DNA of 64,000 nucleotides from CAWCUZ01 sp963798795. Its GTDB lineage: Bacteria > Acidobacteriota > Vicinamibacteria > Vicinamibacterales > SCN-69-37. The stretch covers positions 1,240,001-1,304,000 of the forward strand of contig CAWCUZ010000001.1 in assembly GCA_963798795.1 (NCBI GenBank). The letters are read 5' to 3'. Numbering within the stretch: position 1 is the first letter of the stretch; every line of letters begins with the position of its first letter. The translations under genes and the position numbers were made by a program. This document shows positions 28,457-36,036 of this stretch, in pieces. The notes beneath the pieces were generated by a model, which was not told where the DNA came from, did not search any database, and saw nothing but the letters and a program-made list of their open reading frames with translations.

Positions 28457-28516
28457 CCTCCCTGCGAGGCTTCAGCGCCGACGATGGATTCCTGCTCGAA
28501 GGACAACGACGGCAAC
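28457..28516 (-). repeat. R4 repeat, copy 2
   Basis: This is the reverse-strand copy of the 60 bp at 16138-16197. Here the tRNA-Leu fragment lies about 45 bases beyond the repeat end rather than abutting it. The remaining bases between 28200 and 28631 hold no gene I can support. Confidence 0.7.
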
Positions 28517-28631
28517 AATGACCTATTCGGAGCGTCAACCGAATTGGCGTGGTTTGGCAGCGCTCAAGGCACAACGCTCACGGCGTCTGGCCTTGACTAT
28601 CTTCGGTTTGGTGCCCTGATGCACGGCCCTC

Positions 28632-29144
28632 TTATATCCCCGGCGCGAATGACTCGAGGAAGCGATCGCCGTCGGCGAGGTCGGCCAGCGCGCGTGCCGT
28701 GACCGTGAGCTGAAAGAACCGATCGCCCGCCGTGAGGAACCGCGCGCGGGTCGCGTGGCCGTCCGCCTCGACGAACGTTACGGTGCGCGCGGGGACGGTG
28801 CCGACGGGAGCCTCGCTGAGGCCGATGACGTGCCCCTCGCGGCTCGTGACGAGCGCGTCCGCTGCCGCCGCCAGCGCATCGGCCACGGCGGGCCGATCGA
28901 GTGCGCCCGCCGGGTAGCGGGTCCAGCTGACGACGACGTCGATGCGACGCGCGGTCGCACTGAGCGTGTGTGTCGGGATGGCGCCGGCCGGCGTCCGGGT
29001 GACGATGACGCCCTCGGTCGCCCGGGCGGGCATCTGAACGGAGAAGCCGTCACCCGGCCGCGAGACCGGATGCCACTCGTCATCCTGCACACCGGTCGGG
29101 AAGCCGCCCCAGAGGAGTATCGCGATGAGGACGAGACGGGACAT
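28632..29144 (-). CDS. Secreted protein of unknown function
   Basis: The 170-residue product starts with a short signal peptide (LVLIAILLWGGFPTGVQ) and has motifs GDGFSVQMPARATEGVIVTR, SREGHVIGLSEAPVGTVPAR and DRFFQLTVTARALADLADGD. The pattern (GFSVQMP followed by a mixed alpha/beta domain of about 140 residues) recurs in acidobacterial and other exported proteins without assigned function. The start ATG has AGGAG eight bases upstream. Upstream, two ATGTAGA repeats (29165-29195) could be an operator. Confidence 0.65.
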   Translation of the reverse strand: MSRLVLIAILLWGGFPTGVQDDEWHPVSRPGDGFSVQMPARATEGVIVTRTPAGAIPTHTLSATARRIDVVVSWTRYPAGALDRPAVADALAAAADALVTSREGHVIGLSEAPVGTVPARTVTFVEADGHATRARFLTAGDRFFQLTVTARALADLADGDRFLESFAPGI

Positions 29145-29560
29145 CGACTGTGCTCCTTGTGTCTACATGTGAAGATAATCTACATAGTCTCTGACGTCAC
29201 GCGCCGGCGTGCGGTTTGTCGAGGGCCGGCGGCGGGCGCTGGCGGCGCGTCCGGCCGCCCCGGAGCCCCCTTTGCGGTAGGCTGTGCACGGCCCCCCGGG
29301 GCCTGGAGGGTTGTCATGCCATCCCGCGGCATGGCCAGCCCCGCATGGAGGCTGTAGCCGTTGGCGTCTGCCTGACACGGCCCGGCGGGCGGCCACGCGC
29401 CACCCCTGCTGGCAACCCCGACCCGGCTGGGGCGAGCGCCTGGCCGCGCCCCGAGCCCGAGCCGCCCCTGCATCGACGCCGCCGCCAGCCCCGCCGGGAC
29501 CGGCGCCTCGTCCACCCACGGATCCCGCGTCCCGCCGCCGGTGACGGCTGGCGCGTCGGG

Positions 29561-29688
29561 CGCGCAACTCGTCGTCGGTGAGCACGCGCTCTGACGGCTG
29601 CTCCTTGAAGCGCTTGACCATCCGCGCCGACGGATGCACATCGACAAAGGACCCGTTGACCTGGATCACGTCGCCGCGAACGCCGTTT
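29561..29688 (-). pseudogene. Tyrosine-recombinase (phage-type integrase) internal fragment
   Basis: The frame gives DVIQVNGSFVDVHPSARMVK followed by RFKEQPSERVLTDDELRA. This resembles the linker and start of the catalytic domain of DUF4102-type integrases (NPAxxMVKRFKEQPRERVLTDDELRAL). The catalytic R-H-R-Y part does not follow; beyond 29561 the sequence is low-complexity GC-rich and unassigned up to about 29200. The fragment lies inside the segment flanked by tRNA-Leu direct repeats, as expected for a decayed integrative element. Confidence 0.55.
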
Positions 29689-30582
29689 CTATCGGCCGGC
29701 GCCGAAATGCCTCGCCCAGTCCACGAGGTCCGGCGTCAGCCCCTGCAACTCGTCGAGCAGTGTCTCGGTCGTCCACGTCTGCGAGCGATTCCATGAAAGG
29801 CGGCGCAGGGCGGCGAGCAACGGGAGGCCGTGCTTGTCGTACAGCTCGATGGCCTGGAGATTCAGCGTGAACTGGTACCACGCGTACGTGTCGGACAGCT
29901 CGCGGCCAGACATCGCCCCCATGAACGTCCAGTCGAGGGACAACACCTTGGGCGCATACCCTGCGACGCCGTCTTGGGCCGCCTGTTTGATCATCGCCGC
30001 CCAGGTGGCGTCAGTCGGAGCCACGTAGGCATACGCGAAATAGGTTGCCAGGAGTTCGCTGAACCAGTGGACCGGGATGTAGTCGGCGGAATCGCCGGAC
30101 CGATAGAGCTCCCTGGCTGCGACGTGCCCGTATTCGTGGAGGGCGACGAAGTCGACGAGACCCTTCGCCGCCGCCGGACGGCGCCCCTCTACCATCACCC
30201 CCTCGGTCAGCGAGGACGGGACAAGCAGCAGGCGTTCCTTCATGGACACCCAGGGCACGGCGTACGGAACACCGGGAAACTCGGAGAACCACTTGTCGGG
30301 CCGGAGCGCGGCCAACTCGACCGGGAACGACAGGCCGAGCTCACGCTCGAACAGGGCCGCCGCGCCCTCGATGTGTCCGGCCATATCCAGCGCGCGCGCC
30401 CGATCCGCGGGCACGAAGTGCGCGGTCACGCGCCCCACGCGCTCGGACGCCAGTCCGAGTCCGGCGACGACCGTCTTCGGAGACGGACGCTGGTCCTGCG
30501 GTTCGGCGCTGAGCAGAGTCACGCCGCCGACGAGCGCGGCCGCCACGACGAGGATTCGTCTCCTGCCTGACGACGATGTCAT
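29689..30582 (-). CDS. Secreted HExxH zinc-metallopeptidase-like protein
   Basis: The ATG at 30582 has AGGGAGG six bases upstream and yields 297 residues. A signal peptide (RRRILVVAAALVGGVTLLSA) comes first. The zinc motif HEYGH lies at 149-153, and WFSELLATYFAYAY about 20 residues later supplies a possible glutamate ligand as in gluzincins. The gene lies between the two tRNA-Leu att-like repeats, so it may be cargo of the integrated element. The substrate is unknown. Confidence 0.72.
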   Translation of the reverse strand: MTSSSGRRRILVVAAALVGGVTLLSAEPQDQRPSPKTVVAGLGLASERVGRVTAHFVPADRARALDMAGHIEGAAALFERELGLSFPVELAALRPDKWFSEFPGVPYAVPWVSMKERLLLVPSSLTEGVMVEGRRPAAAKGLVDFVALHEYGHVAARELYRSGDSADYIPVHWFSELLATYFAYAYVAPTDATWAAMIKQAAQDGVAGYAPKVLSLDWTFMGAMSGRELSDTYAWYQFTLNLQAIELYDKHGLPLLAALRRLSWNRSQTWTTETLLDELQGLTPDLVDWARHFGAGR

Positions 30583-30720
30583 ACGGCACCTCCCTGAAGG
30601 GGAAGACGCCCGTCGCACGCGCAGGTGCGACGCCGGTTCATTCAGATCCCCGGCCAAGTATGCGCCCGTGCGTCACGCTGTCAAGGCCCGCCGACGATGG
30701 CGGTCGCTGATCTGCCAAGA

Positions 30721-30794
30721 ACGCCTGAAACAGCCTGAAAACAGTGCCCGGGGGCAGGGCTCGAACCTGCACGGGCCGTCGGGCCCTCAGGATT
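30721..30794 (-). repeat. Right direct repeat with tRNA-Leu 3' half (att-like)
   Basis: This copy matches 28337-28410 with about four differences (for example CCCGGGGG against CCGGGGG). It again holds the variable arm, TpsiC arm and 3' acceptor strand of a tRNA-Leu but no 5' half. The two copies bound about 2.4 kb. Confidence 0.75.
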
Positions 30795-30926
30795 TTGTTC
30801 GTAGGCCGTGTTCACGCCGGCTTCGTGAGCGGCGGCCCGTCGTGACAGTCGCCGTATATCGTGCGGCGGGCGGCCGAGGGCCGGCGGCATCGAGTTCTGG
30901 AAGATCGAATAGCGCCCTGGTGGCAA

Positions 30927-31344
30927 CTAACGCGGCAGCTTCGCTCGCCAGTTGACCAGCACGTGGGTCGGCAGGAAGTCGTCGGACGGCGCCCTCAGGA
31001 TCAGGAAGCGCTGGCCATCCGGCGTGACATCGAAGTCGCTGATGCTCCGGTCCACCGCAAACAACTGGCGCTGGGACTCGGCCGACGCGACGGTGCCGAG
31101 CCGAAGCTGCACTTCGAATACCGCCGGTCCGGACGAAAAGTAGAGCGAGGCCCCGTCCCGGCTCCATCGCGGCAGGTCGCCGCCGCCGCGGGGACGAGAC
31201 GAGACAACGGCCAGGATGGGTTGTACCTGCAACCGCTCGGCCAAGCCGGACGTCGCTCGCCGCATACACCTCGCCCATCCCACCCGCGCCCATCAGGGCT
31301 GTGACCTGGTACGGACCCAGCGTGGCGCCTGGAGAGAGTGTCAT
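30927..31344 (-). pseudogene. Ser/Thr kinase gene with internal deletion
   Basis: The ATG at 31344 gives a normal kinase start (LSPGATLGPYQVTALMGAGG, then MGEVYAASDVRLG). After about 36 residues it joins, near 31245, the extreme C-terminus of a kinase-propeller protein in another frame: DLPRWSRDGASLYFSSGPAV, SDFDVTPDGQRFLILRAPSD and THVLVNWRAKLPR, stop at 30927. All catalytic motifs are gone. The ends survive while roughly 700 residues are missing. Confidence 0.75.
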
Positions 31345-31480
31345 TGGGGACTCAGACCCTAGCTGTAGGTTCGTCCTCCGGCGCAGTCAACGCACCCGCG
31401 CCACGTCACCGCAGGTGCACGGGTATCATGGCGATCCGGGAAACCGTGACCTCGTCGCCACCACCAGATCCCGATTCGGT

Positions 31481-31627
31481 CCGACACGGCCCTTCAAGTC
31501 GAGGACCGCGCCCTCTACATCGCGCTGCACCGAATACTTCGACCTCGATGAACACGCCCTGCGCATCGGGATGAAGGCGATGGCCAGCGTGGTGCTGGAG
31601 TACTTGACTCGCGATACAGCCCACTAA
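31481..31627 (+). pseudogene. Chimeric scrap: padR internal segment joined to an M28-like peptidase end
   Basis: Bases 31481-31532 are identical over 52 positions to the inside of the padR gene at 35019-35070. They are followed directly by a different frame, EYFDLDEHALRIGMKAMASV and VLEYLTRDTAH, stop at 31627, which resembles the C-terminus of secreted M28-type aminopeptidases. The M28 call is from the pattern only. The perfect match implies a recent copying or recombination event. Confidence 0.55.
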
Positions 31628-34314
31628 TCGTGGCGCAGTGCCACGATCGGTTCGATTCGAAGCGCCCGCCAGACCGGCAGGATTGTGGCGATCGAGGCCA
31701 CCACCATCAGGAAGACGGCTGCACCACCAAACGAAACCGGGTCATGTGGACCAATGCCGAACAATCGTGATTCAAGCACGCGTGATCCGATGAGCGCCAA
31801 GGCCAGACCCAGCCCAAGACCGGCGGCGACCGGCATCAGACCCTGACGCACCACCAGGCCCATGACTGAATCTGACGGCGCCCCGAGCGCGCGCCGGATA
31901 CCAACCTCATTGGTTCGCTCGGCCACGAAGTACCCCAGGACGCCATACAGACCAACGGCCGACAGCACGAGGGCCAGGACGCCAAACATCGAAAAGAGCA
32001 TCGCGCCGAGGTGAAACGGTCGGAGCGACGCCTCATGCCGCTCGGTCAGCGGTTCGACCGTGACGTAAGGCAGATCGGGACGGATGCCCTGCAGGGTCGA
32101 CTGGACGACCCCACGCCAGTGTGAGGCGTCACCGGTCGTACGAACCAGCAGCATCATCGAACGACGTGGAAACGACCTGGGCACCTGTGCCTCTGCCGCG
32201 AAGACCATCGGCTTCGGTGTCGGGTCGAGATAGGTGTTTCGTTGAGACTCGACGATGCCGACGATGCGCAGGCAGGGCATGCCGTCGAGACTCGATCCTC
32301 TGAACGGCACACACATGCCGATTGCGTTCCCGCCATCGGTCAGGCGTTCAGCCATGGCCTCATTGACGACGGCGATCGACTCCGCGGCCGGGACATCAGT
32401 GGCCAGAATGGCGCGGCCCCGGAGCAGGCGGGTGCCGGCTGTCTCGAAATACCCGGGGCCCACCATGTTCATGAACGCGCCGCCCTGATACTGCGACTGC
32501 CCCGGCATGCGCCAGAACACCGACCATCCCCACCCCTCGAAGGGCGGCGTGTGAATCACCGCCGCCCGTTCAACGCCGGCAGCCATCGTCAGCCGTGACA
32601 ACGCGGCATCGAAGAACTCATGGTAGGCCGAGAACTCGTCGACGGCGCCGGCCGCCGAAAGGTTGACCTGCACCGTCATCAGACGATTCAGGTCGGCGCC
32701 TCCTCGAATGGCCGAGACCGCCTCAAGCGAGCGGATGAAGAGCGCGGCACCGACCAGGAGCGCGAACGATAGTGAGACCTGCAGCACTACCAGTCCGAGT
32801 CGGGTGCGATGGCTCGCCTGGGCGCCTGCCGGTCCAGTGCCCTTGAGGACACCGATCGGATCGATGTGTCTGGAACGCCACGCCGGCAGGACACCAAAGG
32901 CGAGGGCGGCCAGCAGTGACACGGCCAGCGAAAAGACCAGCAGCCGGCCATCGAGGTGTCCGGCTGTCGGCGGAAGGGGAAACTGCCGCATTGCGGCGAT
33001 ACCAAGGACCGCCACCGCAAGTCCGACGCCGCCCCCGATCAGGCCGAGCACCGCGCTCTCGGTCAATTGCTGCCGGGCGATCCGCCAGGGGCCCGCGCCC
33101 AGCGAAAGGCGCATCGCGATCTCACGACGACGCGCGAGGCCGCGAGCCAGAAGCAGATTCATGACGTTCGCACAACTGATCACGAGCACCAGGCCCGCGG
33201 CGATCAGCAGCCAGAGCGACAGGTCCACGGCCCACGACGGCCCGGGTACGGCAGCCAGCACGACGTCGCGTAGCACGACCTCGGGCGTGGAATCGAGCTC
33301 CGGCGTCGCTTCGGCCGCGTGCGACAGGGCGGCCGAGGCTTCCGCTGCCGCCTGACCGGCGCCGTCGAGCGACCGGAGCCGGGCGAGGTGTCGCGTCAGC
33401 GTTGACATGCTGGCGCCCTGCCGCCAGCCATCGTCAGACTCCAGCCCGACCGTGACCGCCATCGCCGACGGCAGCCAGACATCCACCGCGTCGGCGTCGA
33501 GACCGACGAAGCCCGGCGGGGCGACTCCAATCACTTCGAGCGACTGGTTGTTGACGAGCAGTGTGCGGCCCAGCACGTCTTCCGCCCCACCGAACCGGTT
33601 CCGCCACATCGCGTGGGCGATGACGATGACAGGATGTGCGCCGGGCACCTCGTCGTCGTCTTCCGCGAAGAACCGGCCGAGGGCCGGTTTCAAGCCAACG
33701 ACGGCAAAAAAGGCGGAGGAGACAACGCCGGCGTTGACACGTGTCGCCGTCTCGCCTCGTCCAAGGCTGACCGCCTGCGGCGTCTGGTAGGCGGCAATGG
33801 CCGCAAAGGCCTGGCCACCCTCCCGCACGTGCTGGGCGTCGGGCCAGAAACCACCGCGACCGTCGGCAGTCTGCATCCGGCCGCTATCACGCCGCACGAA
33901 AACCCGTCGGAGTGTGCCCGGGTCGGTCACACCTCCGGGAGCCCGCAAGAACAGGGCATCGACGATGCTGAACACGGCCGTGGTGCCGCCGATGCCGAGG
34001 CCGATTGTCACGACAACCGCGGCAGTAAATCCCGGTGCCTTTCGAATCAGTCGACCGGTGTGGCGCACGTCCTGCCAGAAAGACTCGACGGTCTGTTCCC
34101 ACCCGACATCGCGGACGTCATCCTTCGCGGACTCGAGATTGCCGACTTCCAGCCTGGCGGTACGACGGGCAGCATCGTCGTCCAGGCCGGCAGCCGCGTG
34201 CGCCTGACGGGCAGCCTCCAGGTAGTGCTGCATTTCGTCGTCAAGATCACGCTCGACTTGGGATCGGCGGAAGAGGGCCGTCAGGCCGCCACGCAGACGG
34301 TTGAACCAGGTCAT
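31624..34314 (-). CDS. ADOP-type (MacB/FtsX-like) ABC permease
   Basis: The protein has 896 residues. The N-terminal cap RDLDDEMQHYLEAARQAHAA is the classic ADOP start. Span one (AAVVVTIGLGIGGTTAVFSI), a MacB-like core, an FtsX block (LVLVISCANVMNLLLARGLA), a second core (GYFETAGTRLLRGRAILATD) and a last block with GYFVAERTNEVGIRRALGAP follow. Its ATG overlaps the padR stop (ATGA). The stop at 31624 overlaps the M28-like scrap by four bases. Confidence 0.9.
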   Translation of the reverse strand: MTWFNRLRGGLTALFRRSQVERDLDDEMQHYLEAARQAHAAAGLDDDAARRTARLEVGNLESAKDDVRDVGWEQTVESFWQDVRHTGRLIRKAPGFTAAVVVTIGLGIGGTTAVFSIVDALFLRAPGGVTDPGTLRRVFVRRDSGRMQTADGRGGFWPDAQHVREGGQAFAAIAAYQTPQAVSLGRGETATRVNAGVVSSAFFAVVGLKPALGRFFAEDDDEVPGAHPVIVIAHAMWRNRFGGAEDVLGRTLLVNNQSLEVIGVAPPGFVGLDADAVDVWLPSAMAVTVGLESDDGWRQGASMSTLTRHLARLRSLDGAGQAAAEASAALSHAAEATPELDSTPEVVLRDVVLAAVPGPSWAVDLSLWLLIAAGLVLVISCANVMNLLLARGLARRREIAMRLSLGAGPWRIARQQLTESAVLGLIGGGVGLAVAVLGIAAMRQFPLPPTAGHLDGRLLVFSLAVSLLAALAFGVLPAWRSRHIDPIGVLKGTGPAGAQASHRTRLGLVVLQVSLSFALLVGAALFIRSLEAVSAIRGGADLNRLMTVQVNLSAAGAVDEFSAYHEFFDAALSRLTMAAGVERAAVIHTPPFEGWGWSVFWRMPGQSQYQGGAFMNMVGPGYFETAGTRLLRGRAILATDVPAAESIAVVNEAMAERLTDGGNAIGMCVPFRGSSLDGMPCLRIVGIVESQRNTYLDPTPKPMVFAAEAQVPRSFPRRSMMLLVRTTGDASHWRGVVQSTLQGIRPDLPYVTVEPLTERHEASLRPFHLGAMLFSMFGVLALVLSAVGLYGVLGYFVAERTNEVGIRRALGAPSDSVMGLVVRQGLMPVAAGLGLGLALALIGSRVLESRLFGIGPHDPVSFGGAAVFLMVVASIATILPVWRALRIEPIVALRHD

Positions 34315-34664
34315 GGCAATTCCGCCGGCGAGGCGTGGAGAATCCGCGCGATTGCCGTGATCTGGATCTCCCAGTCCCGCGTTTCGCGCCGGAGCGCCGC
34401 CCGTCCGGCGGTGGTGAGCGTGTAGTACTTTGCGCGCCGGCCGTTTTCGGTCACCTGCCAGTCGCCCTTAATCAGTCCGTCCCGCTCCAGCCGTCGCAGA
34501 CCGGGGAACAGCGATCCGGCGTTGATCCGGAACACGCCTTGACTGACTTGCTCGAGGCGCACGCCGATCCCGTAGCCGTGCATCGGCCCAAGGGCGAGCG
34601 TCCGCAGGATCAGCATGTGCAGTGTGCCCTGAACCAGATCGATCGACTTGGATTCGCCCGGCAC
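34311..34664 (-). CDS. PadR-family transcriptional regulator
   Basis: A GTG start at 34664, with AGGAG about six bases upstream, gives 117 residues: DLVQGTLHMLILRTLALGPM, HGYGIGVRLEQVSQGVFRIN, GSLFPGLRRLERDGLIKGDW and the wing RRAKYYTLTTAGRAALRRE. These are textbook PadR-s1 motifs. A perfect palindrome 19 bases upstream of the gene is the likely binding site. Confidence 0.9.
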   Translation of the reverse strand: MPGESKSIDLVQGTLHMLILRTLALGPMHGYGIGVRLEQVSQGVFRINAGSLFPGLRRLERDGLIKGDWQVTENGRRAKYYTLTTAGRAALRRETRDWEIQITAIARILHASPAELP

Positions 34665-34682
34665 GGATTCTCCTCTTGATTG

Positions 34683-34712
34683 TCTAGATGAAGATAGGCG
34701 ACTTCATCTAGA
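34683..34712 (-). promoter_or_regulatory. Perfect 11-bp palindromic operator of padR
   Basis: TCTAGATGAAG (34683-34693) and CTTCATCTAGA (34702-34712) are exact reverse complements with an eight-base spacer. The site lies just upstream of the padR start. PadR-s1 regulators bind palindromes of this size, so autorepression of the padR-ADOP operon is likely. Confidence 0.75.
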
Positions 34713-34769
34713 GAGTCCAGTGGAGCCGGTGTTCCCGTGTTGTGGCACTGCCGCGCCGGTCCCCGCCTC

Positions 34770-34798
34770 CTGCCCCGGTTCTCTCCTCTGACACAGCG
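34770..34798 (-). repeat. R3-related scrap with GTGTCAG
   Basis: On the minus strand this reads GCTGTGTCAG then AGGAGAGAACCGGGGCAGG, close to the bases after GTGTCAG at 19213-19236 and 35521-35548. It lies between two divergent padR units. Confidence 0.5.
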
Positions 34799-34852
34799 TC
34801 CACCGGACACGACGAGGGCCGCGATCGCGATTGAAATTCCCAGCATTGGGGG

Positions 34853-34881
34853 TTGACGCTGCTGTGGCAGGGTGCCATACT
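34853..34881 (+). promoter_or_regulatory. Promoter of the plus-strand padR gene
   Basis: TTGACG (34853-34858) and CATACT (34876-34881) are 17 bases apart. The start ATG follows 25 bases after the second box. No clear palindrome is present. Confidence 0.55.
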
Positions 34882-34906
34882 CCACGGAGAATGTCCGGGG
34901 TCAGCC

Positions 34907-35236
34907 ATGCGACATGAACCCGCGCTGCTGCAAGGGACCCTCGACGTCCTGGTGCTCCGAGCCCTGGCGGACGGCTCGCGTCACGGCTATGCGGTGGCGC
35001 GCTGGATCCATCACGCGACCGACACGGCCCTTCAAGTCGAGGACCGCGCCCTCTACATCGCGCTGCACCGGGCGCACGAACGCGGCTGGGTCTCGGCCAG
35101 TTGGGGCGCGTCCGAGAACAACCGCCGGGCGCGATTCTACGACCTGACGAAGGCAGGCCGCCGAGAGCTCGCGCGGCAGACGGGACAGTGGCGACGCTAC
35201 GCCACGGCCATGTTCAAGGCGCTGGAGGGGTTCTGA
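34907..35236 (+). CDS. PadR-family transcriptional regulator
   Basis: The product is 109 residues: RHEPALLQGTLDVLVLRALA, DGSRHGYAVARWIHHATDTA, EDRALYIALHRAHERGWVSA and the wing RRARFYDLTKAGRRELARQT. Its permease partner is reduced to a stub directly downstream, so the regulator now lacks its usual target. A 52-base segment of this gene is duplicated at 31481-31532. Confidence 0.87.
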   Translation: MRHEPALLQGTLDVLVLRALADGSRHGYAVARWIHHATDTALQVEDRALYIALHRAHERGWVSASWGASENNRRARFYDLTKAGRRELARQTGQWRRYATAMFKALEGF

Positions 35237-35239
35237 GTC

Positions 35240-35385
35240 GTGGATGACCGGCGTGACGTGGAGGCCGGTGTCGATGCCGAGATTCGCGATCACCTGCGCC
35301 GCCGAATCGACGAACTCGTTTCGACCGGCACGAACCGTCAGGAGGCCGAGCGCTGCGCCCAGTCGGCCAGCAGCGTGAACAGGTA
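35240..35385 (+). pseudogene. ADOP permease N-terminal stub
   Basis: A GTG three bases behind the padR stop opens a frame DDRRDVEAGVDAEIRDHLRR, RIDELVSTGTNRQEAERCAQ, the N-terminal cap of an ADOP. It ends at a stop after about 48 residues because the following sequence is unrelated. It marks the place of a lost permease gene. Confidence 0.65.
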
Positions 35386-35520
35386 ACAGGTCCGGCGCCG
35401 CTGACGTGCTCGTTCGGGACCGTCCCATGGCTCGCCCACCCTGCGCATGCGTCGTGCACGACGCGGGTAGAAGGGGGCCAGCGTCGGCCTCGAGATCCTC
35501 GACGTCCGCTGACGCCTTGC

Positions 35521-35575
35521 CCTCCCCTGCCCAGGTGCGCTCTCTGACACCGCGCAGACTAAACCCCTCGATCGC
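35521..35575 (-). repeat. R3-related repeat
   Basis: On the minus strand this reads GATCGAGGGGTTTAGTCTGC then GCGGTGTCAGAGAGCGCACC, aligning with the second half of R3 and the bases beyond its GTGTCAG. The stretch 35386-35720 otherwise contains no gene I can support. Confidence 0.55.
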
Positions 35576-35720
35576 ATGCCGCAAGGGTGTCCTTCCGTCA
35601 CGATGACTCACCTGCGACTCGATCATGGTGCCGCCCGGCAGCGACGTCGCTCGATTTCGGCGGCGTTGACGACGCGCGGGGCGGATTTCGCTTGACCCCG
35701 GCGGCCGAGCCGTCAACGAT

Positions 35721-35745
35721 AGACATGTCGACTGTAGACATGTCT
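35721..35745. promoter_or_regulatory. Orphan palindromic operator
   Basis: AGACATGTC (35721-35729) and GACATGTCT (35737-35745) form a nine-base inverted repeat with a seven-base spacer, inside an AT-rich stretch. It has the form of a PadR-type operator, but no padR gene follows; the next feature is an ADOP fragment. It may be the promoter of a deleted padR-ADOP unit. Confidence 0.5.
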
Positions 35746-35769
35746 AAAGCAAGGCAGGATATCCCGCAC

Positions 35770-35982
35770 GGCATCAGGACATCGGCCAGCTCGCCTCCAT
35801 CTCCGGCGTCGCCGCGTACACGAACGACCGGTACAACCTGACCCATGCCGGCGATCCGCGCGAGGCGCAGGTGACGCGCACGACGCCGAATCTGCTCGCC
35901 GTGCTCGGCGTCGCGCCCGCGATCGGGCAGGATTTCGCCCCGACCGAGACCCATGCGCCGGTCGCGATCATCTCGCACGCGC
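35770..35982 (+). pseudogene. ADOP permease fragment (first MacB core)
   Basis: The frame gives QDIGQLASISGVAAYTNDRY, NLTHAGDPREAQVTRTTPNL and LAVLGVAPAIGQDFAPTETH, part of the first periplasmic core of an ADOP. It breaks at HALA, where repeat R2 begins. A C-terminal ADOP fragment in the same orientation lies at 36806-37343, so this was probably one gene split by an insert. Confidence 0.72.
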
Positions 35983-36016
35983 TTGCCTTCGGACAGCGCT
36001 AATGTTTCTTATCCTC
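35983..36016 (+). repeat. R2 dispersed repeat, partial copy
   Basis: Only the right end of R2 is present: TTGCCTTCGGACAGCGCTAA through TTTCTTATCCTCG. It joins the ADOP fragment on the left to the methyltransferase gene on the right. The GTGTCAG end is missing. Confidence 0.75.
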
Positions 36017-36036
36017 GTCGTGGCCGCGCGGGTACC

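Noticed and set aside
16181..30794. Complete tRNA-Leu genes
   Set aside because: None of the three sites (16181, 28337, 30721) has a matching 5' acceptor strand, D arm or anticodon arm; only 3' halves are present.
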